A stretch of 64,000 bases of DNA, from assembly GCF_016908935.1 (NCBI RefSeq), contig NZ_JAFBEV010000012.1, positions 1 through 64,000 of the forward strand, in the 5' to 3' direction. Made by a program: the position numbers and the translations under genes. The stretch's first letter is position 1. Each line of letters starts with the position of its first letter. This DNA is from Sporolactobacillus spathodeae. Lineage in GTDB: Bacteria; Bacillota; Bacilli; Bacillales; Sporolactobacillaceae. The notes beneath the pieces were generated by a model, which ran no database searches, was not told the DNA's origin, and was given only the letters and a program-made list of their open reading frames with translations. Positions 9,158-18,211 of this stretch are shown in pieces.

Positions 9158-9934
9158 TTATTGGACACCTTCTAGACTTTCTGGATGCAGGACACGCTGA
9201 ATGAATGTTTTCGTCCGATTATGCTGGGGGTGGACAAATATGTCTTCCGGACTGCCTTCCTCAACAATCACGCCACGATCCATAAAAATGATTCGGTCAC
9301 CAACTTCCTCAGCGAAACGCATTTCATGAGTGACCAGCACCATCGTCATCCCCTCATCAGCAAGCTGGCGGATAACTTGTAGCACGTCGCCAACAAGTTC
9401 GGGGTCAAGGGCAGATGTTGCCTCATCAAAAAGCATCATCTTTGGTCGCATCGCCAAGGCACGGGCAATCGCCACACGCTGCTGCTGTCCGCCAGATAAT
9501 TGGCTGGGGTAGTGATTCATTCGATCCGCCAAACCCACTTTATCCAGATACAATTCCGCAGTTTTTCGAGCGTCCTCTTTCGTTTTCTTTCTAATTTTGA
9601 TCTGGGCCGCCATGACATTTTCAATCGCAGTCATCATTGGAAATAGGTTAAATGATTGAAAGACCATGCCAATTTCCGTACGGAGTTCGGCGACTCTTTT
9701 TTCATGGTATTTGCCTTGTTCATCAAGAAAGCTTTTTCCCTCGATCTTAATCGCTCCCGAAGTCGGTACTTCAAGATAGTTGAGACAACGCAGTAAAGTT
9801 GATTTTCCGGATCCCGAAGGACCGATAATGACTACTTTCTCACCTTTACGAACGTTGAGATCAATCCCCTTCAAAATTTCTTGATTACCAAAGGACTTAT
9901 GAAGATCAATCACTTCAATCATTTTCTCAGGCAT
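9158..9934 (-). CDS. Polar amino acid ABC transporter ATP-binding protein (GlnQ-like)
   Basis: A 258-residue ABC ATPase: Walker [10 protein letters not shown] at residues 38-46, Q-loop in [18 protein letters not shown], signature LSGGQQQR, Walker [17 protein letters not shown] and H-loop [13 protein letters not shown]. Length and motifs match the GlnQ/HisP family that powers polar amino acid uptake. It overlaps the permease stop by 8 nt, so it is the last gene of a minus-strand operon (binding protein, permease, ATPase) probably continuing from gabT. AGAGGTTG lies upstream of ATG 9934. It should act on the cytoplasmic face with the permease encoded just before it. Confidence 0.93.
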   Translation of the reverse strand: MPEKMIEVIDLHKSFGNQEILKGIDLNVRKGEKVVIIGPSGSGKSTLLRCLNYLEVPTSGAIKIEGKSFLDEQGKYHEKRVAELRTEIGMVFQSFNLFPMMTAIENVMAAQIKIRKKTKEDARKTAELYLDKVGLADRMNHYPSQLSGGQQQRVAIARALAMRPKMMLFDEATSALDPELVGDVLQVIRQLADEGMTMVLVTHEMRFAEEVGDRIIFMDRGVIVEEGSPEDIFVHPQHNRTKTFIQRVLHPESLEGVQ

Positions 9935-10634
9935 GTTTTCTCAACCTCTTCTCGAGCAGCCGCACCACTTGCGATAATGGGAGACTTAGAATCAGGTAGG
10001 CAACAGCGAGCAACGTATACGATTCAATTGTCAAAAAGGTTTGAGACGCGTACGCCTGTGTCCGCAGCAGCAATTCGTTCACGGTAATAAAGGCCAGAAG
10101 TGAAGTATCCTTGATCATCATGATCAAATAATTTCCAAAAACCGGAATTGAATTTCTTGTTGCCTGCGGAATGATGATCGACCACATCGTCTGCCGATGC
10201 GTATAACCAAGTGCCAACGCTGCTTCAGTCTGTCCCTTATGAATCGTCACAATCGATGAGCGAACAACTTCCGACATATAGCAGCCGTAATTGATGCCCA
10301 GTCCGAGAACACCTGAAAGTAACGGATTCATTCGGAATTGATAATCCGGAATGAAAAACTGAAAAACAAGCGATATCAATAGCGGAACAACATAAAACAT
10401 ATAAACTAATTGAACGAGTAGCGGTGTTCCACGAATCATTTCCAGGAAGACAACAAGCACACCATTCAGGAACTTGCGACCGGACAATCGCCCAACCGCA
10501 ATTAATACGCCAAGAACCAAAGCGAGCAGAAAGCCAAAAATGGTAGCTTCAAGTGCGATCACCAAACCTTGCAGAAGCTGCGGCGTCAATTGGTGAATGG
10601 CTGTCCCAAAATCAAGGTTATTTAGTATGTTCAT
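9927..10634 (-). CDS. Polar amino acid ABC transporter permease (HisM/GlnP-like)
   Basis: A 235-residue inner-membrane permease with about five hydrophobic segments. The EAA-type coupling loop reads [20 protein letters not shown], which contacts the ATPase. The N-terminal region ([20 protein letters not shown]) and [19 protein letters not shown] are typical of the HisMQ family. A single permease gene suggests a homodimer. It lies 43 nt after the binding-protein stop and overlaps the ATPase start. Substrate is an amino acid; linkage to gabT hints at GABA or a related compound, but this is inference. Confidence 0.92.
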   Translation of the reverse strand: MNILNNLDFGTAIHQLTPQLLQGLVIALEATIFGFLLALVLGVLIAVGRLSGRKFLNGVLVVFLEMIRGTPLLVQLVYMFYVVPLLISLVFQFFIPDYQFRMNPLLSGVLGLGINYGCYMSEVVRSSIVTIHKGQTEAALALGYTHRQTMWSIIIPQATRNSIPVFGNYLIMMIKDTSLLAFITVNELLLRTQAYASQTFLTIESYTLLAVAYLILSLPLSQVVRLLEKRLRKHA

Positions 10635-10677
10635 TAAGACACCTCTATCTCATAACATCCTTGCTTTGGCAAACTCA

Positions 10678-11520
10678 TTATTTGACAACAGGCACATAAT
10701 AATTATCCGGCATGCCCCACTTTTTCAATTCCTTTTTAATAAATCCGTTTTCCTTCAGGATATTGATTTGTTTATTAATCGCTGTGACAAGCTTTGTGTC
10801 GCTCTTTCGTGCAGCGGCTCCGATCATTCCAGAAGCTTCCGGCTTATACGGGCTCAAAATCTTCAGGTTCAAGGTCGGATCAGTCTTTAAACTATAGGCA
10901 GCAACGGCACCATCCGTAATACATCCGTCGACTTTTCCAGTGTTCACCGCCAGCTCAAGATCGGACTGCGAACCGAATGTATCAACTTGCTTGATTTTGC
11001 CTTCCTTCTGCATTTTGACGGCCAAATCATAGAATGCTGTGCCCTTCTGAGCGCCAATCGTCTTGTCCTTTAAATCGGCGACACTTTTTATCGATGAATT
11101 TTTCGGAATCAGGATTGCTTCGCCTTCCGTATACCAGATGGTTGTGAACTTAGCAATCTTCTGGCGCTGCGGGTTAATGTACATGCCATCGGTGACCAAA
11201 TCAATATTCTTATTGTTCAATTCAAGGAGCAAGTTTTCAAATTTTGTCTGCTTCATTTCGACTTTTGGGATGCCCAATCGTTTGGCAACTTCTTTGATAA
11301 TATCCGCATCAATTCCAGAAAATTTATGTGTTTTCTGGTCAATGTAGGCAAATGGGGCATCGTTTGATGAACCAACGACAAGCACCCCTTTCTTCTTGGC
11401 AGCCGCTAATGTATCAGTTGAGGAACTTTTGCTCGACGAACTGCTCGCTTGCGAGCCACATCCAGACAATACCCCGACAAGGAGAACAACAGCGATAAAT
11501 AGGCAAAATAGTCTTTTCAT
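10678..11520 (-). CDS. Amino acid ABC transporter substrate-binding lipoprotein (SBP_bac_3)
   Basis: A 280-residue lipoprotein. The signal peptide MKRLFCLFIAVVLLVGVLSGC ends in a lipobox (LSGC), so the mature protein would be tethered outside the membrane. A Ser-rich linker precedes a type 3 solute-binding fold (GVLVVGSSNDAPFAYID, GIDADIIKEVAKRLG, IGAQKGTAFYDLA). ATG at 11520 is chosen because a perfect TTAGGAGG lies 7 nt upstream; the in-frame ATG at 11544 lies upstream of that site. It starts 56 nt after gabT with no terminator between, so co-transcription with gabT is likely. Confidence 0.92.
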   Translation of the reverse strand: MKRLFCLFIAVVLLVGVLSGCGSQASSSSSKSSSTDTLAAAKKKGVLVVGSSNDAPFAYIDQKTHKFSGIDADIIKEVAKRLGIPKVEMKQTKFENLLLELNNKNIDLVTDGMYINPQRQKIAKFTTIWYTEGEAILIPKNSSIKSVADLKDKTIGAQKGTAFYDLAVKMQKEGKIKQVDTFGSQSDLELAVNTGKVDGCITDGAVAAYSLKTDPTLNLKILSPYKPEASGMIGAAARKSDTKLVTAINKQINILKENGFIKKELKKWGMPDNYYVPVVK

Positions 11521-11576
11521 GGACAAGCCTCCTAATTTTTTCAATATTTATAATTTACTTTATTATCCATTCTTTA

Positions 11577-12905
11577 TCAATTATTAATGGTCGACTCAAT
11601 GCCTGCCTGAATAATAGCGAGTCCTTCAGTCAATTGTTCATCCGTAATCACAAGCGGGCAAAGCAGGCGAATGCAATTGCCTTTCAATCCGGCATCGAGC
11701 AGAAGCAGTCCGTGATCATTGGCGTAACGGACAATTTTGCTCGTACGCGCCTTGTCTGGCGTCTTCGTCACCGGATCGGTGACGAATTCAATCGCAGCCA
11801 TCGCGCCCAATCGGCGAACATCACCGATAAATGGGTATGCTTCCTTCCACTCGCGAGCAGTTGTTTCAAACAAGTGGCCGATATGTTCCGCTTTTTCAAG
11901 CAAATTTTCTTCTTTTATCACCTCAAAAACAGCAAGTGCGGCTGCGCACGCCAGCGGATTTCCACAGTAGGTGCCGCCCAGTGAGCCTTTTAAATCACAG
12001 GCGTCAATAATTTCTGCCTTCCCGACCACGCCGCTAAGCGGGAAACCGGCGGCAAGTGATTTGGAGATGGTCATTAAATCGGGTACGACATCGAAATTCT
12101 CAATCGCAAACATTTTACCCGTCCGCGCAAAACCTGCCTGAATTTCATCGGCGATGAAGACAATACCGTGTTTGCTACAGAACTCACGTACATAATGAAC
12201 AAAAGTTGTGGAAGGAATGACAAAGCCGCCCTCGCCCTGAACCGGTTCCATTACGAGACAGGCCACTGATTCGGGAGCGACAGTACCGAGGAAGAAGTCA
12301 TTGAATTCAGCGATCACCTGCTGATCATAGGCTTCATCGCTCAGCCCTTCCGGTTTGCGATAGTAATACGGATACGGGGCTTGGTAAATTTCAGAGGTAA
12401 AAGGACCAAACCCAAACTTATAAGGTTTGACTTTGCTCGTCATGCTCATCGTCAAATTCGTTCGTCCGTGAAATCCGCGTTGGAACGAGACAACTGCTGA
12501 TCGTCCGGTATAACGGCGAGCGATTTTCACTGCATTTTCAACTGCTTCCGCACCGGAATTGAGCAAAATCGCTTTTTTCTCGAATGAACCCGGTGCAGCT
12601 TCACAAATTTTTTCACACAGCGCTATATATTCAGGATACATAATCACATTAAATCCGGGGTGAATATACTTGTCCAAGGTTTCTTTAACCGCGTCAACAA
12701 TCTTCGGGTGGCAATGACCAACGTTCTGTACGCCAATGGCACCAGCGAAATCGATAAACGTATTGCCATCGCTATCTGTGACAAGTGCCCCTTTCGCACG
12801 GACCGCTATATGGGTGTTGCCATTGCCAACGGCCGATGAAACATACTTTTGCCGTTTCTTCTGCCATTCTTCCGTTTCTGATGTCAGGATATTTTCCTTA
12901 ATCAT
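11577..12905 (-). CDS. gabT: 4-aminobutyrate aminotransferase
   Basis: A 442-residue class III PLP aminotransferase. It shows the GabT pattern: DSDGNTFIDFAGAIGVQNVGH, ILLNSGAEAVENAVKIAR, SFQRGFHGRTNLTMSMT, MEPVQGEGGFV, FIADEIQAGFARTG and the PLP lysine in MTISKSLAAGFPLSG near residue 282. It should convert GABA and 2-oxoglutarate to succinate semialdehyde and glutamate in the cytosol. The divergent GabR-type regulator and the nearby semialdehyde dehydrogenase on the same strand support the assignment over generic ornithine or acetylornithine aminotransferases. AAAGGGGAGATGATATCAC precedes the start. It heads a probable operon with the amino-acid importer. Confidence 0.9.
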   Translation of the reverse strand: MIKENILTSETEEWQKKRQKYVSSAVGNGNTHIAVRAKGALVTDSDGNTFIDFAGAIGVQNVGHCHPKIVDAVKETLDKYIHPGFNVIMYPEYIALCEKICEAAPGSFEKKAILLNSGAEAVENAVKIARRYTGRSAVVSFQRGFHGRTNLTMSMTSKVKPYKFGFGPFTSEIYQAPYPYYYRKPEGLSDEAYDQQVIAEFNDFFLGTVAPESVACLVMEPVQGEGGFVIPSTTFVHYVREFCSKHGIVFIADEIQAGFARTGKMFAIENFDVVPDLMTISKSLAAGFPLSGVVGKAEIIDACDLKGSLGGTYCGNPLACAAALAVFEVIKEENLLEKAEHIGHLFETTAREWKEAYPFIGDVRRLGAMAAIEFVTDPVTKTPDKARTSKIVRYANDHGLLLLDAGLKGNCIRLLCPLVITDEQLTEGLAIIQAGIESTINN

Positions 12906-12930
12906 GTGATATCATCTCCCCTTTAATAGA

Positions 12931-12988
12931 TATTTTGAATATTTTTTGGTATTATGTATAGTATCAATTTTCAAAATATTTTGGTACC
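12931..12988. promoter_or_regulatory. gabT-gabR divergent operator region
   Basis: The 97 bp between the divergent starts holds two direct repeats, AATATTTTTTGGTAT and AATATTTTGGTACC, with TGGTAT at 12947-12952 and TGGTAC at 12982-12987 (ATACCA/GTACCA on the other strand). B. subtilis GabR binds direct ATACCA repeats, though with a longer spacer than the 29 bp seen here. An inverted repeat TATTTTGAA/TTCAAAATA (12931-12939, 12970-12978) overlaps. TTTTGA-18 bp-TATAGT (12933-12962) could be the gabR promoter. Confidence 0.55.
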
Positions 12989-13002
12989 AGGAGATTGCTA
13001 TC

Positions 13003-14418
13003 ATGGTAGAGACGCGGATTCAGTCGGTTCATTCGATGGACTATAAGTATCAGCAAATCTATAAAAATCTCAAAAGAGAAATACTGCTCCGTCACTTTCT
13101 CCCTGATCAAAAACTTCCATCAAAAAGAGAACTGGCAAAAACGCTCAACGTCAGTGTCAATTCGATTAACGCCGCTTATCAGCAGCTTCTTGCCGAAGGT
13201 TATATTTACGCGATGGAGCGAAAAGGATTTTTTGTTGAGAAATTGGACGCTTTTCCTTTATCCGCCCGATCGCCTGAAACAATCAGTCCCGATCTCGAAG
13301 AAAAATCGCAGTCAAGGAAAGGTTGGCTTTCTTTTTCTCACATGTCGATCGACCGAACGCTCTTCCCATTTGAAAATTGGCTAAAATGCGAGCATCAGGC
13401 ATTGAAAATGCGACAGAACATGCTGGATGACGATTCATCGCGCTATCCCCAAGGCATCCGCTCCGTCCGCCAAACAATTGCCCGGCTCCTTTCGATTACA
13501 CGTGGTGTCAAATGCTTTCCGGAACAAATTATCCTCGGCAGCGGCACGCAAATCTTATTGCAAATACTTGACGGTCTGATTGAGGAGAACAAGGTTTTCG
13601 CTCTTGAGGAACCCGGTTATCAGCGTGTTTACCGTCTGTTGGAAACATTAAGGCGGCCTGTTGAGACCGTTCGTTTGGATGTAAAAGGCATTTCGATCGA
13701 AGCGATTAGGCGGATCAATCCTTCAGTTGTTTACGTCACGCCCTCCCACCAATTTCCAACGGGTATCGTCATGCCGATATCCCGGCGCATCCAATTGTTG
13801 AACTGGGCGTCTGAACAAGCAGATCGCTATATCATTGAGGACGACTACGATAGTGAATTTAAATATCAAACCGATGCAATCCCCTGTTTGCAAGGTCTCG
13901 ACACCTATAAACGTGTGATTTATTTCGGTACTTTCTCAAAATCGCTGCTGCCCGGATTGCGGATCAGTTATATGATTCTTCCAGAGCAACTGCTTCGGAT
14001 AGCTCGGACACGCTTCTCTTTTTTGATGCAGACATGCAATGTTCTGACTCAGATTACACTACAGCAATTTATCGATTCCGGCTTTTATCACAAGCATATT
14101 AAAAGCATGCGCCAAATTTACGAAACAAGACGGACACGGCTGATTGCAGCCATGCGCGTGCAATTCGGAGCGGCTATCAAGATTTATGGGATCAATGCCG
14201 GTCTTCATTTTCTAGCAGAATTTGATACCAAACGTTCGATGGATGAGATTCTAAATCGTGCGGCACAGGAAAAATTGGAATTGTATAGTCTGGAACGCTG
14301 CGTGCTGAAAGCGCATTATTTCACGAAAAAACCAACGTTCATTATCGGTTTTGCGAATCTGGCGAATGGGTCTATCGATCGCGCTGTTCAGCTTCTCTAC
14401 CGAGCTATTTATCAGTGA
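13003..14418 (+). CDS. gabR: GabR-like MocR-family transcriptional regulator
   Basis: A 471-residue two-domain regulator. Residues ~15-85 form a GntR-type winged helix (YQQIYKNLKREILLRHFLPDQ, LPSKRELAKTLNVSVNSI, AYQQLLAEGYI). The rest is a fold-type I aminotransferase-like domain with a likely PLP lysine in FGTFSKSLLPGLR near residue 313 and IIEDDYDSEF. MocR proteins such as GabR use PLP and GABA to sense substrate and activate gabTD. ATG at 13003 has AGGAGA 8 nt upstream; an earlier in-frame start at 12946 would place the leader in the operator. Divergence from gabT with ATACCA-like repeats between them is the classic arrangement. Confidence 0.88.
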   Translation: MVETRIQSVHSMDYKYQQIYKNLKREILLRHFLPDQKLPSKRELAKTLNVSVNSINAAYQQLLAEGYIYAMERKGFFVEKLDAFPLSARSPETISPDLEEKSQSRKGWLSFSHMSIDRTLFPFENWLKCEHQALKMRQNMLDDDSSRYPQGIRSVRQTIARLLSITRGVKCFPEQIILGSGTQILLQILDGLIEENKVFALEEPGYQRVYRLLETLRRPVETVRLDVKGISIEAIRRINPSVVYVTPSHQFPTGIVMPISRRIQLLNWASEQADRYIIEDDYDSEFKYQTDAIPCLQGLDTYKRVIYFGTFSKSLLPGLRISYMILPEQLLRIARTRFSFLMQTCNVLTQITLQQFIDSGFYHKHIKSMRQIYETRRTRLIAAMRVQFGAAIKIYGINAGLHFLAEFDTKRSMDEILNRAAQEKLELYSLERCVLKAHYFTKKPTFIIGFANLANGSIDRAVQLLYRAIYQ

Positions 14419-14446
14419 AGCGCATTAGCATACTGACCCTTTTTAC

Positions 14447-14535
14447 TGGCGAGTTGCTTTGAGGCACGCTGTTCCCGTAAGGCGCCAGAGCACCTACGCT
14501 CCATTTTTTGTGCAAAAATCTTTATACTTTCTAAA
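14447..14535 (+). repeat. Partial dispersed element (3' half)
   Basis: Retains the element's right half: CCCGTAAGGCGCCAGAGCA, then CTACGCTCCATTTTTTGTGC and the AAAATCTTTATACTTTCT tail. The GC-rich left half is absent. Confidence 0.75.
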
Positions 14536-14540
14536 AAAAA

Positions 14541-14571
14541 ACGAGGCTTCCTTTTTTTCAAGGAGCCTCGT
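14541..14571. terminator. Bidirectional terminator between gabR and gabD
   Basis: Stem ACGAGGCTTCCTT/AAGGAGCCTCGT with one mismatch and an A-run to the left; it lies between two convergent genes. Confidence 0.85.
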
Positions 14572-14602
14572 TTCTCTGATTCTCTATATGATCGTTCAAT
14601 GT

Positions 14603-16075
14603 TCACAGCGAATAGTTCAGATTGACGAATTTAATATTGACGTAATCCTCAATGCCTTGATGGCCATTTTCACGTCCGAATCCGGAATGCTTGGTGCCGC
14701 CGAACGGCGCCTGCGGATAAGCCACAACGCCACTGTTGACACCGACCATCCCGTATTGCAAGCCTTGACTAACTTTAGCGATCCGCTTCAAATCTGCGGT
14801 ATAGAAATAGCTGGCCAATCCATACAAAGTGTCATTAGCCATCGCTAGCACTTCATCTGTATCATGGAAAGAAATAACCGGTAGCACTGGACCAAACGTT
14901 TCTTCATAAAATATTTTCATCTCGCGTGTAACCCCAGAAAGCACGGTGGGCGCATAGAAATAGCCGTTTGCATACGCGCCTTCGGTCAGCCGTTTACCAC
15001 CTGTCCGGATCACCGCGCCTTTTTCCTCAGCATCAGCGATTTGCCGCTGAATTTTCACAATCGCGTCTTCGCGGATAAGCGGACCGGCGTCGACGTCCTC
15101 GGTCAAGCCATTGCCAACCTTCACTTGTTTCACAAGCGTAACCAGTTTCTCAGTAAATGGTTGCAAGACGGATTCATGCACAAAGATACGATTTGGTGAG
15201 GTGCAGACCTGTCCGTTATTCCTGAATTTTGTCGCGACCAGATCGGCTGCAGCACGATCAAGATCCGCGTCCTCAAAAATAATAAAAGGCGCGTGTCCGC
15301 CGAGCTCAAGCGATACTTTTTTCACCGTTTGGGCGGATTGTTCCGCTAATAATTTTCCGACTGCCGTTGAACCCGTGAAAGTCAATTTGCGAATCACATT
15401 GCTTTCCGTCAATACTTTGCCGATTGCTGGCGCGTCGCCTGTCACAAGATTCACAACACCGTCCGGAAGACCCGCTTTTGCAAACAAATCCATGAGTGCC
15501 AATGCCGACAATGGTGTTTCCGGTGACGGCTTCAGAACAACCGTATTGCCCGTTGCAATCGCCGGCGAAATTTTCCGCGTGATCATCGACGAAGGAAAAT
15601 TCCAAGGGGTTATCGCACCGATAACGCCCAGTGGTTCTTTTTGCACGAGCAGCAAATGACCATTTGGTCCAGGTATCGTTTCGCCGTAAACCCGTCGTGC
15701 CTCTTCGGCGTACCAACGCACCGATTCAGCCCCTGCCAGCACTTCGCCCTTTGCCTGCGCAACCGGCTTGCCTTGCTCAATTGTCATGATACGCGCCAGT
15801 TCGTCCGCATGGCTGATAATTGCATCCGCCATTGCGCGCAGAATAGCTACCCGTTTGTCGATGTCAAGACTGGCCCATGCCGGAAAGGCTTGTTGGCCGG
15901 CGACAACCGCTCTTTTCGCATCCTCTGTGCTGCCGCTCGCTACCTCAGCGATCTTCTCTCCAGTTGCTGGATTGATCACCGTGTCAGTCTTACCACTAGC
16001 CGCGTCCAGCCATGCACCACCGATAAATAATTTCTTTGGCACACGCTCAATTAATTGTTCCATCTCTGCAATCAT
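14603..16075 (-). CDS. gabD: Succinate-semialdehyde dehydrogenase
   Basis: A 490-residue NAD(P)-dependent aldehyde dehydrogenase. Visible motifs are TPWNFPSSMITRKISPAI, FTGSTAVGKLL, the general-base glutamate in LELGGHAPF (~256) and the nucleophile cysteine in NNGQVCTSPNRIF (~290). The C-terminal GRENGHQGIEDYVNIKFVNL is typical of the GabD branch. It would oxidise succinate semialdehyde to succinate, the step after GabT. ATG at 16075 has GAGGGGG 6 nt upstream; an in-frame start at 16090 is less well placed. It is transcribed convergently to gabR, so it forms its own unit. Other aldehydes (e.g. glutarate semialdehyde) cannot be excluded. Confidence 0.88.
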   Translation of the reverse strand: MIAEMEQLIERVPKKLFIGGAWLDAASGKTDTVINPATGEKIAEVASGSTEDAKRAVVAGQQAFPAWASLDIDKRVAILRAMADAIISHADELARIMTIEQGKPVAQAKGEVLAGAESVRWYAEEARRVYGETIPGPNGHLLLVQKEPLGVIGAITPWNFPSSMITRKISPAIATGNTVVLKPSPETPLSALALMDLFAKAGLPDGVVNLVTGDAPAIGKVLTESNVIRKLTFTGSTAVGKLLAEQSAQTVKKVSLELGGHAPFIIFEDADLDRAAADLVATKFRNNGQVCTSPNRIFVHESVLQPFTEKLVTLVKQVKVGNGLTEDVDAGPLIREDAIVKIQRQIADAEEKGAVIRTGGKRLTEGAYANGYFYAPTVLSGVTREMKIFYEETFGPVLPVISFHDTDEVLAMANDTLYGLASYFYTADLKRIAKVSQGLQYGMVGVNSGVVAYPQAPFGGTKHSGFGRENGHQGIEDYVNIKFVNLNYSL

Positions 16076-16191
16076 TGCTATCCCCCTCAATAGTCAAACT
16101 TTTATCACAATTCCATCTAATTTTTAGCATAACGCAATTTTGCCTTTGCCGCCATAAGAAAATAGAAACCGATCAGACGTCTCAATCTATA

Positions 16192-16221
16192 TTGTCAATT
16201 TATTTCAAATCGTCCTATAAT
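16192..16221 (+). promoter_or_regulatory. SigA-type promoter for the FMN-binding protein gene
   Basis: TTGTCA (16192-16197), 18 bp, TATAAT (16216-16221), 43 bp upstream of the next start. This is the clearest housekeeping promoter in the region. Confidence 0.65.
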
Positions 16222-16263
16222 AAGTGAATTATAACTTCTAAATAGTGATGAGGAGTGTGTGCC

Positions 16264-16800
16264 ATGGATCAAAAAGTACCGATGCGCAAAAGTAATCGCC
16301 GGGTAACTGATAGAGAAAGAATCGATCAGTTCTTAAAAAAGCAACGAATCGGCTACCTCGGTCTGTCTGATCAGACCTCGCCATACGTTGTCCCGCTTAA
16401 TTTTTACTGGTCGGGTGAAAAGCTGTATTTCCACGGGGCAGACAGCGGACGAAAAGCAGCGATCTTGGAACAATCACCGCTCGCCTGTTTTACAGTAGCC
16501 GAAGAACTCGCCACGTTAACCAGCCCAATCCCGGCTCACACCACGACTGCTTATTTTAGTGTCATGCTCTTCGGCCGAGTTAGAGCGGTCGAACCGCTCG
16601 ATGAACAAAGAGAAGCGATGCAACAGTTGCTTGATAAATTCGTGCCCGGTTTTTTCCAAAAGCCGCTCGCCGCTCAGCATCTGGCGAGATACCGCTCCTC
16701 TCTCGGCAGCCGCACGGTGATCTATTGTCTGGAACCCGAAGAAATCGCTGCTAAGGAATATCCGATCGATCCAGCGCGCGCCTTTCCTACTGCTGACTAA
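16264..16800 (+). CDS. Pyridoxamine 5'-phosphate oxidase-like FMN-binding protein
   Basis: A 178-residue split-barrel flavoprotein. The pattern IDQFLKKQRIGYLGLSD, PYVVPLNFYWSGEKLYFHGA, then GRKAAILEQSPLACFTV fits the PNPOx-like/NimA-type group that binds FMN (or F420/heme in relatives) in the cytosol. ATG at 16264 follows GAGGAG by 8 nt; GTG at 16255 lies in frame but closer to the Shine-Dalgarno sequence. It stands alone with its own promoter. The substrate is unknown; relatives include nitroimidazole reductases and stress-associated flavoproteins. It is not a PdxH ortholog by size or context. Confidence 0.8.
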   Translation: MDQKVPMRKSNRRVTDRERIDQFLKKQRIGYLGLSDQTSPYVVPLNFYWSGEKLYFHGADSGRKAAILEQSPLACFTVAEELATLTSPIPAHTTTAYFSVMLFGRVRAVEPLDEQREAMQQLLDKFVPGFFQKPLAAQHLARYRSSLGSRTVIYCLEPEEIAAKEYPIDPARAFPTAD

Positions 16801-16810
16801 GCCGACCTTT

Positions 16811-17785
16811 TTAGTTGGATCCGCCTTCGGCGAGCGCTTGCTGATTGGCCACATGATTCAGCGGCTCCCCCTGAATATAGCGGCGGATATTGTCAACCGT
16901 CACCATCGCCACGCGGCGCACACTTTCTTTCGTTGTGCCGCCGATATGCGGTGTGACCACAAGATTGTCGAGCGCGGGAAGCATGTCTTCGGGAGGCTCT
17001 GTTTCAAAGACGTCAAGCGCCGCACCACCGATTTTTTCACTACGGAGTGCCTGTAGCAGGGCTTTCTCATCGACAACTGCCCCGCGCGAGACATTAATCA
17101 GAAAAGATGTCGGCTTCATTTTTTCTAGCGCTTCGGCATTGATTAGATGGTAATTCGATTTTTTCAGCGCCGTGCAGATCACAATATAATCGGATTCCTG
17201 TAGCAGTTGGTCAAGCGTGACAAATTGAACGCCAAGTTCGCTTGCTGCCTGATCATTGCGGTGCGTGCCATAGGCGATCCGTTCCATTGAAAAGGCTGAA
17301 GCGATCCGCGCAATTGAAATCCCGATCGCACCGAAACCAATAATGCCGAGTGTTTTGCCTCTCAGCTCGAATCCGTTGCTATGCGTCCAAATACCCTTCT
17401 TCGTCGCTCGGTCGAGCTGCGGCACTTGTCGCGACACAGCAATCATCAAACCAATGGCAAGTTCCGCAACAGCCGGCGCGTTGCCGCCAGGCGCGTTGCT
17501 GACATAAATCCCTTTTTCCGAAGCATAGTCCATGTCGATATTATCAAGACCTGTGCCCGTCTTCAAAATATATTTTAAACGGCTTGCCGCGTCGATAATC
17601 TCGCGATCAGCGGGTGCGACAGCTGTTATATAAATTTCCGCATCATGAATTTTATCGATAATATTCTTTTTTGTCGCCTGATCATACATCAGGCAGTCTA
17701 CTCGGGCGCCGTATGCCTCCAGCTTTTCAACAATCAGATGATGTACCGGATAATACGACTTTCCGACACAAAAAAGTACATGCAT
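16811..17785 (-). CDS. D-isomer-specific 2-hydroxyacid dehydrogenase
   Basis: A 324-residue NAD(H)-dependent dehydrogenase of the SerA/D-lactate dehydrogenase superfamily. The Rossmann motif GFGAIG starts at residue 150; the catalytic set is Arg in NVSRGAVVDE, Glu in DVFETEPPE and His in VVTPHIGG. The KTGTGLDNIDMDYASEKGIYV segment resembles phosphoglycerate dehydrogenase-like enzymes, but the regulatory C-terminal domain is absent. It probably interconverts a 2-keto acid and its D-hydroxy acid. The gene converges closely on the FMN protein (10 nt between stops) with no terminator visible. Substrate unknown. Confidence 0.85.
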   Translation of the reverse strand: MHVLFCVGKSYYPVHHLIVEKLEAYGARVDCLMYDQATKKNIIDKIHDAEIYITAVAPADREIIDAASRLKYILKTGTGLDNIDMDYASEKGIYVSNAPGGNAPAVAELAIGLMIAVSRQVPQLDRATKKGIWTHSNGFELRGKTLGIIGFGAIGISIARIASAFSMERIAYGTHRNDQAASELGVQFVTLDQLLQESDYIVICTALKKSNYHLINAEALEKMKPTSFLINVSRGAVVDEKALLQALRSEKIGGAALDVFETEPPEDMLPALDNLVVTPHIGGTTKESVRRVAMVTVDNIRRYIQGEPLNHVANQQALAEGGSN

Positions 17786-17935
17786 AAATCATCCTTCTTT
17801 CTGGATTGGCCAATTGTTCATTTCCAACGGTGACGGATTTTTCCTTCTGTTTTTATTTTATCAGTTCCGTTCATTTCTACAAATTTAACAGACTTTTTCT
17901 TGATCCAGTACTTCTGTTTCGTTAACGAAGCATTA

Positions 17936-18154
17936 GAAAAACTTGGCAAGCCAAGTCTTTTTTTGCAAAAATTGCGCTCCGGCTGCTCGCTTGTCGCAGG
18001 CGCCGCGCGTCTCCTCAGATTAGTGAGAATCTGCGGGGTCTCACTTGGCTCGCTTTTCCCGCAAGGCGCCAGAGTGCCTGCGCTCTATTTTTTGTGGCGA
18101 AGTCTTAGGCTTATACTTAATTCCTTTGAAATCTTTATACTTTCTTAACGTATA
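17936..18154 (+). repeat. Full-length dispersed GC-rich intergenic element
   Basis: One of the best full copies: left flank AAAAACTTGGC, then TTTTTTTGCAAAAATTGCGC, the block GGCTGCTCGCTTGTCGCAGG, the hairpin AGTGAGA...TCTCACT around CTGCGGGG, CGCTTTTCCCGCAAGGCGCC, and a tail TATTTTTTGTGGCGAAGTC, then TTATACTTAATTCCTTTG. It fills most of 17786-18211; no gene is seen there. Confidence 0.85.
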
Positions 18155-18211
18155 ATATGGCCTGCCCCGGCATCCATTTTTAATAGGCAGCCATTTGGAG
18201 GAGGAAGCAGC

